From NCBI GenBank assembly GCA_963793825.1, contig CAWCBE010000014.1:186001-250000 (forward strand): a DNA stretch of 64,000 nucleotides. Direction: 5' to 3'. The notes beneath the pieces were generated by a model. It saw only the letters and a program-made list of their open reading frames with translations. It ran no database searches and had not been told where the DNA came from. Shown here piece by piece: positions 17,583 to 25,286 of this stretch. Each line of letters opens with the position of its first letter. Positions within the stretch are counted from its first letter, which is position 1. Source of the DNA: RYN-230 sp963793825. GTDB lineage: Bacteria > Actinomycetota > Actinomycetes > Streptosporangiales > Streptosporangiaceae. Both the position numbers and the translations under genes were made by a program.

Positions 17583-17630
17583 CAGCGCCGTAGATCTTCC
17601 CCCGGAAAGGGGGGACTATCTACGGCGCTG
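17583..17630. terminator. Bidirectional hairpin terminator
   Basis: Perfect 13-bp arms (17583-17595 and 17618-17630) enclose an inner CCCCC/GGGGG pairing around GGAAA. It lies between the convergent permease and histidine kinase stops (17563 and 17636), placed to end both transcripts. There is no T-run, as is common in actinobacteria. Confidence 0.85.
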
Positions 17631-17635
17631 GCGCG

Positions 17636-18919
17636 TTACGCGGGGCCGGTCACCACCGGCGCCTCGTCCACGCCGCGCAGCCCGCGCGGCAGGAACACGG
17701 CGAACACGGCCGGCCGCGGCCGGACCAGCACCACGTTGGCGCCGTCCGCGGTGGCCACGTCCCGGGCCAGCGCCAGGCCCAGCCCGGTCCCGCCGGGCCG
17801 GCCGCTGACGTTGCGCTCGAAGATCCTCGGCACGAGCTCGTGCGGCACTCCCCGGCCCTCGTCCCGGACCTCCACCACCACGGACTTCGGCGTGCGCGAA
17901 GTCCGGATGGTGACCGTGCCCGCCCCGTGGACCAGGGCGTTGTCCAGCAGGGTGGCAATGACCTGGGCCAGCGCGCCGGGGGTGATGTACGCGGACAGGC
18001 CCTTCTCCCCCGCCACCTCCAGCTTGCGGTTGGCGCGGCGGAACGCCGGGTCCCACTCGATCACCTGCTGCGCGATCACGTCGTCGATGGCCAGCAGGGA
18101 GGGCACCCCCCGGGATGCCCGCCGGGTCCGGCCGAGTAGCTGGCCCACCACGTCGGCCAGCCGCTCGGTCTGGGCCAGGGCGGCGGCGCCCTCCTCCCGG
18201 ACCACCTCGGGGTCGTCCGCGGCGGCGATCATCTCCTCCAGCCGCATGGACAGCGCGGTCAGCGGCGTGCGCAGCTGATGGGAGGCGTCGGCGGCGAAGT
18301 CACGCTCCGCGGACAGCAGGTCGGTGATGCGCCGGGCCGACCCGTCCAGGCCCTCGGCCAGCTGGTCCAGCTCGGCGATCCCGTACCGGCGGCCCAGCGG
18401 GCGGGCGTCCCCCAGGCCGAGCCGGTCCGCCGCGCTGGCCAGTTCCTCCAGCGGCCGGGTCAGCCGCCGGGCCTGCAGGATGGCCAGCGCCACCGCCACG
18501 GCCAGCGCGGCCAGCGCCAGCGCCCCGATGAGCGCGAGCGCGCTGACCAGCCGCCCGTACTCGACGGACTCATCGGCCGCCACGGTGACCCGGAAATCCC
18601 TGGTCACCGCCTGCCTGATGATGGCGCCCTCGTCACGCGGCCGGGTCCCGATCTGGTACTCGGGCAGGCCATCCTCCCGGACGCTGATGTAGCGGTCCGG
18701 CAGCGACCGGGCCGCCGCGGCGGCCTCCGCCACGTCGGCGGGCAGGCCGGAGTTCAACCGGTCCTGCAGCGTCTTGGCCACCGTGGTGGCATCCCGCTGT
18801 ACCTGCTGGTCGGCCGAGTTGACCTGGAGCCGGCTGAGCACGAAGGCGAGCGGGATGCCGAGCAGCAGGACGGCGGTCACCGCGACCACCACGGTGGAGA
18901 TGAGCAGGCGCCGCCGCAT
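17636..18919 (-). CDS. Two-component sensor histidine kinase
   Basis: 427 residues. First membrane segment at about 7-29, an extracellular region of about 90 residues, second segment around 122-150, HAMP domain, then a HisKA H-box with ADASHQLRTPLTALSMRLEEM (its phospho-accepting His is in ASHQLRTP). A HATPase domain follows with N-box LLDNALVHGAG, G1 DEGRGVP and G2 GGTGLGLAL. It is encoded 52 nt downstream of its response regulator in the same direction. The stimulus is unknown. Such OmpR-class pairs next to pur genes occur in other actinobacteria, but I cannot assign a specific ortholog name. Confidence 0.93.
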   Translation of the reverse strand: MRRRLLISTVVVAVTAVLLLGIPLAFVLSRLQVNSADQQVQRDATTVAKTLQDRLNSGLPADVAEAAAAARSLPDRYISVREDGLPEYQIGTRPRDEGAIIRQAVTRDFRVTVAADESVEYGRLVSALALIGALALAALAVAVALAILQARRLTRPLEELASAADRLGLGDARPLGRRYGIAELDQLAEGLDGSARRITDLLSAERDFAADASHQLRTPLTALSMRLEEMIAAADDPEVVREEGAAALAQTERLADVVGQLLGRTRRASRGVPSLLAIDDVIAQQVIEWDPAFRRANRKLEVAGEKGLSAYITPGALAQVIATLLDNALVHGAGTVTIRTSRTPKSVVVEVRDEGRGVPHELVPRIFERNVSGRPGGTGLGLALARDVATADGANVVLVRPRPAVFAVFLPRGLRGVDEAPVVTGPA

Positions 18920-18971
18920 GGCTCAGCCCGCCGCGGCGGCCCGCCGGTGCCCGCGCACCGGCCGGAGGGGG

Positions 18972-19643
18972 TCAGTCACCCCGCTCGAACCGGAAGCCGA
19001 CCCCGCGCACCGTGGTGATGTACCGCGGGTTGTGCGCATCATCGCCCAGCTTGCGGCGCAGCCAGGAGATGTGCATGTCCAGCGTCTTGGTGGACCCCCA
19101 CCACTTGCTGTCCCAGACTTCGCGCATGATCTGCTCACGGGTGACCACCTTCCCCGCGTCACTCACCAGCACGCTCAGCAGGTCGAACTCCTTGGTGGTG
19201 AGTTCGAGTTCGGTGTCGCCCAGCCAGGCACGGCGGGCATCCCCGTCCACCCGGACCCCCTGCACCACGCTGGTCTCCGGGGTGCCCCGGCGCAGCAGCG
19301 CCCGGACCCGGGCCAGCAGCTCGGCGAGCCGGAATGGCTTCGTCACGTAGTCGTCGGCCCCCGCGTCCAGGCCGATCACGGTGTCCACTTCATCCGCCCG
19401 GGCGGTGAGGATCAGGACCGGCACGGTCTGCCCGTCGGAGCGGAGGCGGCGGCACACTTCGAGGCCGTCCAGCCGCGGCAGGCCGATGTCGAGCACGATC
19501 AGGTCGATGCCGCCCGCCAGGGCGGCCTCCAGCGTGCCCGGCCCATCCGCCGAGACGTCAACGTCATAGCCCTCCCGGCGCAGGGCCCGGGCCAGCGGCT
19601 CCGAGATGGACGCGTCATCCTCGGCGAGCAGCACACAGGTCAT
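18972..19643 (-). CDS. OmpR-family response regulator
   Basis: 223 residues: receiver domain with acidic pocket EDD (8-10), phospho-acceptor Asp 52 in LIVLDIGLP, Thr 80, Lys 102 in YVTKPF; then a winged-helix DNA-binding domain (TTKEFDLLSVLVSDAGKVV to YITTVRGVGFRFE). ATG at 19643 (MTCVLLAEDD) matches the usual receiver start; a longer frame upstream lacks support. TAGCAT lies 7 nt before this ATG, consistent with leaderless transcription. It heads a two-gene operon with the kinase. Confidence 0.95.
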   Translation of the reverse strand: MTCVLLAEDDASISEPLARALRREGYDVDVSADGPGTLEAALAGGIDLIVLDIGLPRLDGLEVCRRLRSDGQTVPVLILTARADEVDTVIGLDAGADDYVTKPFRLAELLARVRALLRRGTPETSVVQGVRVDGDARRAWLGDTELELTTKEFDLLSVLVSDAGKVVTREQIMREVWDSKWWGSTKTLDMHISWLRRKLGDDAHNPRYITTVRGVGFRFERGD

Positions 19644-19650
19644 GGTCAGA

Positions 19651-19656
19651 ATGCTA
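19651..19656 (-). promoter_or_regulatory. -10 element of the response-regulator operon (leaderless)
   Basis: TAGCAT, 7 nt before the ATG at 19643. Confidence 0.55.
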
Positions 19657-19849
19657 GGCCCTCCAGCCGGGTGGTGGCCCATTACCAGCCCGGACCTGCC
19701 GCTCATGGCGCCGGCCGGGCCGCGGTGCGATCGTCACCCGTGTCCGTAAACGGGATTAAGAATCGCCCTATACCGCGGCCCGCGGCCGCGGCCGGCCCTG
19801 GTCACGGGCCGGCTGCGGCCGGCCGGGACCGGGCCACGACCGGGCGGGA

Positions 19850-20773
19850 TCACTGTCCTGCGGCGGACACCGTCCGGGTGCGCGGCCCGGCCCGGAGCAC
19901 CTGGGACGGCAGCTGGCGCCCGATGATGCGTTCCGCCTCGGCCGCCGCGCCGATCATCGCCTCCAGGTTCACCCCGGTCGCCACGCCCATGTCCTCGACC
20001 ATGTACACCAGTTCCTCGGTGGCGATGTTGCCCGACGCCCCGGGCGCGTACGGGCAGCCGCCGAGCCCGCCCACCGAGGCGTCGAAATCGTCCACGCCCA
20101 GCTCCAGCGCGGCCAGCACGTTGGCCAGCCCGGTACCGCGGGTGTTGTGGAAGTGCAGGTTGAGCGGGACCTCCGGGTGCTGGCTGCGGAACTCCCCGAC
20201 CAGCCGGGTGACCCGCCCCGGCGTGGCCATGCCGGTGGTGTCCCCGAACGAGATGGCGTCCGCCCCGTCGGCCACCGCCCGGCCCGCCACCGCGAGCACC
20301 CGGCTGACCGGCACGTCCCCCTCATAGGGGCAGCCCCACGCGGTGGCCACCACCACCTGGCAGCTGGCCCCCCGGGCGTGCGCCTCCCCGATCATCACCG
20401 CGATGTCGTCCAGCGACTCCTCGGTGCCCCGGTTGACGTTCCGCCGGTTGTGCGTGTCCGAGGCCGAGACCACCGCCTCGACCTCGGTGAACCCGGCGTC
20501 CAGCGCCCGCCGGGCGCCGCGCAGGTTGGGTGCCAGCGCCGAGTAGCGGATCCCGGGCGCCCGGTCGATCCCCTGCCATACCTGGTCCGCGTCGGCCATC
20601 TGCGGGATCGCCTCCGGCCGGACGAACGACACCGCCTCGATCCGGGACACCCCGGTCACGGTCAGCGCGTTGATCAGCTCGATCTTGGCCGCGGTCGGCA
20701 CCGGGTCCTCGTTCTGCAGCCCGTCCCGCGGGCCCACTTCCCGTAGCGAGATCCGGCTGGGCAGGTCAGTCAC
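19850..20773 (-). CDS. Hydroxymethylglutaryl-CoA lyase family protein
   Basis: 307-residue DRE-TIM metallolyase. The N-terminal EVGPRDGLQNE carries the catalytic Arg and metal-binding Asp; NLHFHNTRG carries the metal-binding His pair. The C-terminal GGLGGCPYAPGASGNIATEELVYM includes the flexible-loop Cys (quoted piece GGLGGCPYAPGASGN) of true HMG-CoA lyases. It would split HMG-CoA into acetoacetate and acetyl-CoA, the last step of leucine degradation. GTG at 20773 is chosen because AAAGG ends 7 nt upstream. The enoyl-CoA hydratase gene lies just upstream in the same direction, supporting a branched-chain acyl-CoA role. Confidence 0.88.
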   Translation of the reverse strand: MTDLPSRISLREVGPRDGLQNEDPVPTAAKIELINALTVTGVSRIEAVSFVRPEAIPQMADADQVWQGIDRAPGIRYSALAPNLRGARRALDAGFTEVEAVVSASDTHNRRNVNRGTEESLDDIAVMIGEAHARGASCQVVVATAWGCPYEGDVPVSRVLAVAGRAVADGADAISFGDTTGMATPGRVTRLVGEFRSQHPEVPLNLHFHNTRGTGLANVLAALELGVDDFDASVGGLGGCPYAPGASGNIATEELVYMVEDMGVATGVNLEAMIGAAAEAERIIGRQLPSQVLRAGPRTRTVSAAGQ

Positions 20774-20822
20774 CACGCGGCCTTTCGTTCGGTGGCAAGG
20801 CGGGATCACGCGGCCGGGGCCG

Positions 20823-21611
20823 CTACTGGCCGGGCCACACCGGATCCCGCTTCTCGTTGAACGCGGCGATGCCCTCCCGCCGGTCCGCGGACAGCGCCAC
20901 GGTCCGCCAGGCGGCGTCCTCGATCTCCAGCGCGGCGGCCAGGCCGGTCCCCCAGCCGGCCCGCATGGCGCGCTTGGCCGCGCGCACCGCGACCGGGGAG
21001 TTGGCGGCGATGGCGCTGGCGGCCTGCAGCGCCGCCGTGCCCGCGGTGCCGGGCGGCACCACCCGGTCGGCCAGCCCGATCCGCTCGGCCTCGGCGGCGG
21101 CCACCCGGCGCCCGGTCAGTACCAGGTCCATCGCCCGGCCCGCGCCGAGGCGGCGCATGGACAGCTGGGTGCCACCGCAGCCGGGCACCAGCCCGACCGT
21201 GGCCTCCGGCAGGCCGAACACCGCGTTCTCATCGGCCACGATCAGGTCGCAGCTGAGCGCCAGCTCGCAGCCGCCGCCGAGGGCGTAGCCAGCCACCGCG
21301 GCCACCACCGGCTGCGGCAGCGCCAGCAGCCCGCCGAACGCGGTGCGGAACACCTGCCGCTGGGCCAGCAGCTGCGCGTCGCTCATCGCGTTGCGTTCCT
21401 TGAGGTCCGCGCCCACGCAGAAGGCCCGGGTGCCGGCGGCGGCCAGCACTACCGCCCGGACGTCGCCGTCCGGCGCGAGCTCGGCGCACACCTGCGCCAG
21501 CCGGACCAGCATCAGGGTGTTCAGCGCATTCAGCGCCTCCGGCCGGTCCAGGACGATTTCTGCCACCCAGCCGCGGCCGATCACATGCCTGCGTACCTGC
21601 ACGCCGTCCAT
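20823..21611 (-). CDS. Enoyl-CoA hydratase/isomerase family protein
   Basis: 262-residue crotonase-fold protein. The two oxyanion-hole stretches are AFCVGADLKE and ALGGGCELALSCDLIVA, and the acidic residue in FGLPEATVGLVPGCGGTQ matches the second catalytic Glu of hydratases. Beside an HMG-CoA-lyase-like gene it could be a methylglutaconyl-CoA hydratase, but a general 2-enoyl-CoA hydratase is equally possible from sequence. TAGTCT lies 6 nt before the ATG, indicating a leaderless promoter of its own. Confidence 0.88.
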   Translation of the reverse strand: MDGVQVRRHVIGRGWVAEIVLDRPEALNALNTLMLVRLAQVCAELAPDGDVRAVVLAAAGTRAFCVGADLKERNAMSDAQLLAQRQVFRTAFGGLLALPQPVVAAVAGYALGGGCELALSCDLIVADENAVFGLPEATVGLVPGCGGTQLSMRRLGAGRAMDLVLTGRRVAAAEAERIGLADRVVPPGTAGTAALQAASAIAANSPVAVRAAKRAMRAGWGTGLAAALEIEDAAWRTVALSADRREGIAAFNEKRDPVWPGQ

Positions 21612-21617
21612 GGCCGA

Positions 21618-21623
21618 AGACTA
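21618..21623 (-). promoter_or_regulatory. -10 element of the enoyl-CoA hydratase gene (leaderless)
   Basis: TAGTCT, 6 nt before the ATG at 21611. Confidence 0.55.
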
Positions 21624-21634
21624 GCCCGCCGGGT

Positions 21635-22435
21635 TCAGCGGACGTGCATGACGTCCCCCGCACCGACCGGGACGAGCCCGCCCCCGGTCTGCACGACCAG
21701 CCGGCCCGCCGCGTCCACGTCCACGGCAGTGCCGGTGAGCCGCCTCCCGCCGGGCAGCTCGGCGCGGACCGGCCGGCCGACGGTCGCGCACCAGCGCAGG
21801 TAGTCCTTCCGCCAGCGCGGCGCGTCCGGGGCGGCGCACCACGCCCGGTAGCGCCCGGCCAGCCCGGCCAGGATCGCTTCCAGCAGCGCCTCCCGGCCGG
21901 CGGCGGCCTTTTCCAGCCGCAACGAGGTGGCCGTCGGCACCGGCAGCTCGTCCGGGCCGGACGTCACGTTGAGGCCCACGCCGACCACGACCGCGTCCCC
22001 GTGCGCCTCGGCCAGGATCCCGGCCACCTTCCGCTCGCCGATCAGCACGTCGTTCGGCCACTTCAGCACGGCCGGCACGGCCGCCTCGGCGCGCAGCGCG
22101 GCGGCCACGGCCACGCCAGTGAGCAGCGGCAGCCAGCCCCGCTGCCCGGGCCGGACCGCGGCCGGCCGGAGCAGCACCGAGAAGGTCAGCGCGGCCCCCG
22201 GCGGGCTCACCCAGGACCGGCCCAGCCGGCCCCGGCCGGCGGTCTGCGCCTCGGCCGCCAGGACCAGCCCCTCGGCCGCCCCGGCCCGGGCCCCGGCGAG
22301 CAGGTCCGCGTTCGTGGACCCGGTCTCGGCCACCACCCGGATCTCCCGCCACAGCCCGCCGGGCTGGATCACGCGGCGGCGCAAGTTCTCCGCGTCCAGT
22401 GGCGGCCGCCCCACCGTCGCCCCCTGATATGCCAT
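21635..22435 (-). CDS. birA: Biotin--[acetyl-CoA-carboxylase] ligase
   Basis: 266 residues. It attaches biotin to the carrier Lys of biotin enzymes such as the acyl-CoA carboxylase encoded at 34104-35855. The catalytic core shows TGSTNADL, GRGRLGRSWVSPPGAAL, LKWPNDVLIGERKVAGIL and VVVGVGLNV; the small C-terminal domain is present. There is no N-terminal winged helix, so unlike E. coli BirA it should not repress transcription. birA often neighbours acyl-CoA carboxylase genes in actinobacteria; here the pccB gene is 6 kb away, with an exporter, a regulator and ppc between. Confidence 0.95.
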   Translation of the reverse strand: MAYQGATVGRPPLDAENLRRRVIQPGGLWREIRVVAETGSTNADLLAGARAGAAEGLVLAAEAQTAGRGRLGRSWVSPPGAALTFSVLLRPAAVRPGQRGWLPLLTGVAVAAALRAEAAVPAVLKWPNDVLIGERKVAGILAEAHGDAVVVGVGLNVTSGPDELPVPTATSLRLEKAAAGREALLEAILAGLAGRYRAWCAAPDAPRWRKDYLRWCATVGRPVRAELPGGRRLTGTAVDVDAAGRLVVQTGGGLVPVGAGDVMHVR

Positions 22436-22508
22436 GACCCCATGATCCCAGCCGGCCGGGCGGCCCTGGTCCCCCCGGAGTTTCCCGCCCGCCCCGGGCC
22501 TACCGCGC

Positions 22509-22555
22509 GGCGGTGCCGCCTTCCGCTGTGATGACAGCGGAAAGGCGGCACCGCC
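22509..22555 (-). terminator. Long hairpin terminator downstream of the MFS gene
   Basis: Arms 22509-22529 and 22534-22555 pair over 21 bp with a single bulged base and a GATG loop. It sits 19 nt beyond the MFS stop and before birA, both on the minus strand, so it should insulate birA from exporter transcription. Confidence 0.8.
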
Positions 22556-22573
22556 CCGGCCGGCCCAGCGGAT

Positions 22574-24109
22574 TCAGCGGCCCGCTGCGGCCCTCAGGCC
22601 GGCGCTGCGGGCGGCGGCCAGGAGGCCGCCCGCCACGGCCGCGGCGGCCAGCACCGCGAACGTCACCGCGGCTGCGTGCGCCGACGCCAGGGTGAACGCC
22701 GCGTGCGCGGGCCGGCCGCGCTCCCCGGGGCCGGGCAGCTGGCCGGCCAGGTTCAGGTACAGCGTGCCGAACGTGGCCACCCCGATCACGATGGCCAGCT
22801 GGTTGACGGTGACGACCACCCCGGTGGCATCGGCCGCGTCGGCCACCGGCACCTGCATCAGCACCGCGGTCATCAGCGGGCTGAACGCGGCGGCCATCCC
22901 CGCCCCGGTCAGGCCCAGGGCCAGGTACAGCAGCACCCCGCCGGTCCCGCCGCCGTGCAGCAGCGCGGCCATGCCGAGCAGGCCGGCCGCGTACGCGGCG
23001 AAGCCCGTGATGATCAGGGCACCGTGCAGCGGCCGGGGCAGCCGCTGCCAGTTGAGGCTGACCAGCGCGAACGTGGCCGCGGACGGGGCGAAGATGAGCC
23101 CGGCCCGGAGCGGGGTGTCGCCCAGGCCGCCCTGCAGGTGCAGCGCCAGCACGAAGAAGAACCCGCCGAACACCGCCATGGTGACGAACAGCGCGGCCAC
23201 TCCCATCGTGACCCCGGGCAGGCTCAGCACCCGGCCCGGGATCAGCGGCGATCCGCCCCGGGCGGCCACCCGGCGCTCCACCACCGCGAACCGCCCGAAC
23301 AGCAGCGCGCTCCCGGCCAGGCAGATCCAGCCCCACACCGGCCAGTGCTCGGGCTGGCCGAGCACCAGCGGCAGGACCAGGGCCACCGCGGCCGGCGTGA
23401 GCAGCGCCAGCCCGGCGGGGTCCAGGCCGCGCCCGCGGTCCCCGGCCCCGTGCGGCAGCCGCCGCGCGCCCGTCACCAGCAGGGCCACGCCGATCGGGAC
23501 GTTGACGAGGAACACGGCCCGCCAGCCGCTGCCGAGCAGGTTCGCGGTGACCAGCAACCCGCCGGCGATCTGCCCGGCGACGGCGCCCCCGGCGATGACC
23601 GCGGCGTACAGCCGCATCGCGCCGGCGCGCGCCGTCCCGGTGAAGGTGCGCTGGATCAGGCTGAGCACCTGCGGGATCATGGCCGCGGCTCCGGCCCCCT
23701 GGATGAAGCGCAGCGCGACGAGCATGGCGGTGGAGGCGGCCAGGCCGCAACCGAGCGAGGCCAGGGTGAACAGGGCCAGCCCGGCCAGGAACATCCGGCG
23801 GTGCCCCACGATGTCGCCGAGGCGGGCGCCGGTGACCAGCAGCACCGCGTAAGTGATGACGTAGCCGGCGATGACGAGCTGCAGCCCGGCTCCGGAGGCG
23901 TGCAGGTCGGCGTGGATGGCGGGGGCCGCCACGTTGACCACCGAGGCGTCCAGGACCGCCATGAATTGCCCGGTGAGGACGATGGCGAGCAGCGCGCGCG
24001 GCGCGATCGGCCGGCCCGGGCCCCGGCCATCCGGCCGCCCGGCCCGGTGCGGCCCGGCGCGGCGATCAGCCCGCTCCCGGCCCGGGGTTACGGTGGTGAG
24101 GTCTGTCAT
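22574..24109 (-). CDS. MFS drug exporter, DHA2 family (14 membrane segments)
   Basis: 511-residue major-facilitator protein of the EmrB/QacA type. Motif VLDASVVNVAAPAI in the first segment marks the 14-TM DHA2 family, and GARLGDIVGHRRMF is the MFS motif A between segments 2 and 3. It would export a hydrophobic or cationic compound using the proton gradient. It is divergent from an XRE-family regulator, with two GGTACC-centred palindromes between the starts, so it is very probably under control of that regulator. Confidence 0.9.
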   Translation of the reverse strand: MTDLTTVTPGRERADRRAGPHRAGRPDGRGPGRPIAPRALLAIVLTGQFMAVLDASVVNVAAPAIHADLHASGAGLQLVIAGYVITYAVLLVTGARLGDIVGHRRMFLAGLALFTLASLGCGLAASTAMLVALRFIQGAGAAAMIPQVLSLIQRTFTGTARAGAMRLYAAVIAGGAVAGQIAGGLLVTANLLGSGWRAVFLVNVPIGVALLVTGARRLPHGAGDRGRGLDPAGLALLTPAAVALVLPLVLGQPEHWPVWGWICLAGSALLFGRFAVVERRVAARGGSPLIPGRVLSLPGVTMGVAALFVTMAVFGGFFFVLALHLQGGLGDTPLRAGLIFAPSAATFALVSLNWQRLPRPLHGALIITGFAAYAAGLLGMAALLHGGGTGGVLLYLALGLTGAGMAAAFSPLMTAVLMQVPVADAADATGVVVTVNQLAIVIGVATFGTLYLNLAGQLPGPGERGRPAHAAFTLASAHAAAVTFAVLAAAAVAGGLLAAARSAGLRAAAGR

Positions 24110-24133
24110 GCCTCGAGAATGCCGGGGTCTTTA

Positions 24134-24170
24134 TCCAGGTACCAGGAGCCTGATTATCCTGGTACCAGGA
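24134..24170. promoter_or_regulatory. Paired operators between exporter and XRE regulator
   Basis: Site 1 (24134-24147, TCCAGGTACCAGGA) and site 2 (24157-24170, TCCTGGTACCAGGA, a perfect 14-bp palindrome) share a GGTACC centre. Their centres are 23 bp apart, about two helical turns, so dimers would bind on the same face. GATAAT (minus strand) lies between them like a -10 element. They are well placed for repression of both divergent genes. Confidence 0.75.
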
Positions 24171-24210
24171 GCACCTGGCACCCGCCTCGCGCCCACGGCA
24201 TGATGAGGGT

Positions 24211-25146
24211 ATGACCACTGTGATGACCACGGGGAACGGCTCGCGCCGCGCCGAGCTGGCCGCGTTCCTGCGCAGCCGCCGCGACCGGATCACCCCGGAG
24301 CAGGTGGGCCTGCCGCCCGGGCTGCGCCGCCGTACCCCCGGCCTGCGCCGGGAAGAGGTCGCCCAGCTGGCCGGGGTCGGCGTCACCTGGTACACGTGGC
24401 TGGAGCAGGGCCGCCCGATCAACGCCAGCGCCCAGGTCCTCGGCGCGGTGGCCCAGACGCTCCGGCTCGACCCGGCCGAGCGGCAGCATCTGTACCGGCT
24501 GGCCGACGTGGCCGACGCGGCCGGCGTGGCGGATGCCGCCGGGAGCGCGTGCGAGCAGGTCCCGGCGGACATCCAGGGCATCATGGACAGCCTGGTGCCG
24601 CTCCCGGCCTGCGTCATGAACGAACGGTATGACCTGCTCGGCTGGAACGGGGCGTACGCGGTGCTGTGGCCCGGGGTCATCGGCGCCCGGCCCGGCGAGC
24701 GCAACATCCTGTGGCAGAACTTCACCTACCCCGACTGCTGCCACCCCTACGTCACCCGGCACGACCAGCTGGCCCGGCTGGTCGCGCAGTTCCGGAGCAA
24801 CTACGGCCGGCACGTCGGCGAGCCCGCGTGGACCGGCCTCATCAGCAGGCTGCAGGCGGCCAGCCCGTACTTCGCCCGGCTCTGGGAGGAGCACGACGTG
24901 GCCAGCCCGGTCACCTACCTCAAGGTGTTCCGGCACCCGGCCTACCCGCGGCTGGTCCTGACCAGCACCAGCCTCGGCGTGCTGGCCGTGCCCTGCACCC
25001 GGATCGTGGTGTACACGCCCGCCGACGAGGAGACCCGGACGGCGATCAGCAAGCTGCTGGCCGGCCAGGGCACCGGTGCCGAGTATCCCTGCGCTCCGGC
25101 GCACCGCAGGCGCCGCGCCGAACTCGCCGCCGCCTCATCCCGCTGA
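24211..25146 (+). CDS. XRE-family transcriptional regulator with MmyB-like ligand domain
   Basis: 311 residues. An N-terminal helix-turn-helix (RTPGLRREEVAQLAGVGVTWYTWLEQGR, roughly residues 43-70) is followed by a MmyB-like PAS-type domain starting near IMDSLVPLPACVMNERYDLLGWN. Proteins of this type usually control a neighbouring gene, often an oxidoreductase or exporter, in response to a small hydrophobic ligand. Here the divergent MFS gene is the obvious target. The 37-bp operator pair lies 41 bp upstream of its ATG. Confidence 0.9.
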   Translation: MTTVMTTGNGSRRAELAAFLRSRRDRITPEQVGLPPGLRRRTPGLRREEVAQLAGVGVTWYTWLEQGRPINASAQVLGAVAQTLRLDPAERQHLYRLADVADAAGVADAAGSACEQVPADIQGIMDSLVPLPACVMNERYDLLGWNGAYAVLWPGVIGARPGERNILWQNFTYPDCCHPYVTRHDQLARLVAQFRSNYGRHVGEPAWTGLISRLQAASPYFARLWEEHDVASPVTYLKVFRHPAYPRLVLTSTSLGVLAVPCTRIVVYTPADEETRTAISKLLAGQGTGAEYPCAPAHRRRRAELAAASSR

Positions 25147-25286
25147 CCCGGCCGGGCTGCCCGGCCTCTCGGAGGATCTTCTGCCGGGACTCGTTCTGCT
25201 CGCGCCGGTGATCGAGGGTGCGCGCTGACGTCCCCGAGGTTGAGGCGGGCGTGTTCCTGGGTGACCATCGCCAGCGCGAGCACCGG

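Noticed and set aside
17636..19643. Naming the two-component pair (for example CutRS, MtrAB)
   Set aside because: Sequence shows only the general OmpR/EnvZ class; no specific signature or partner gene justified a name.
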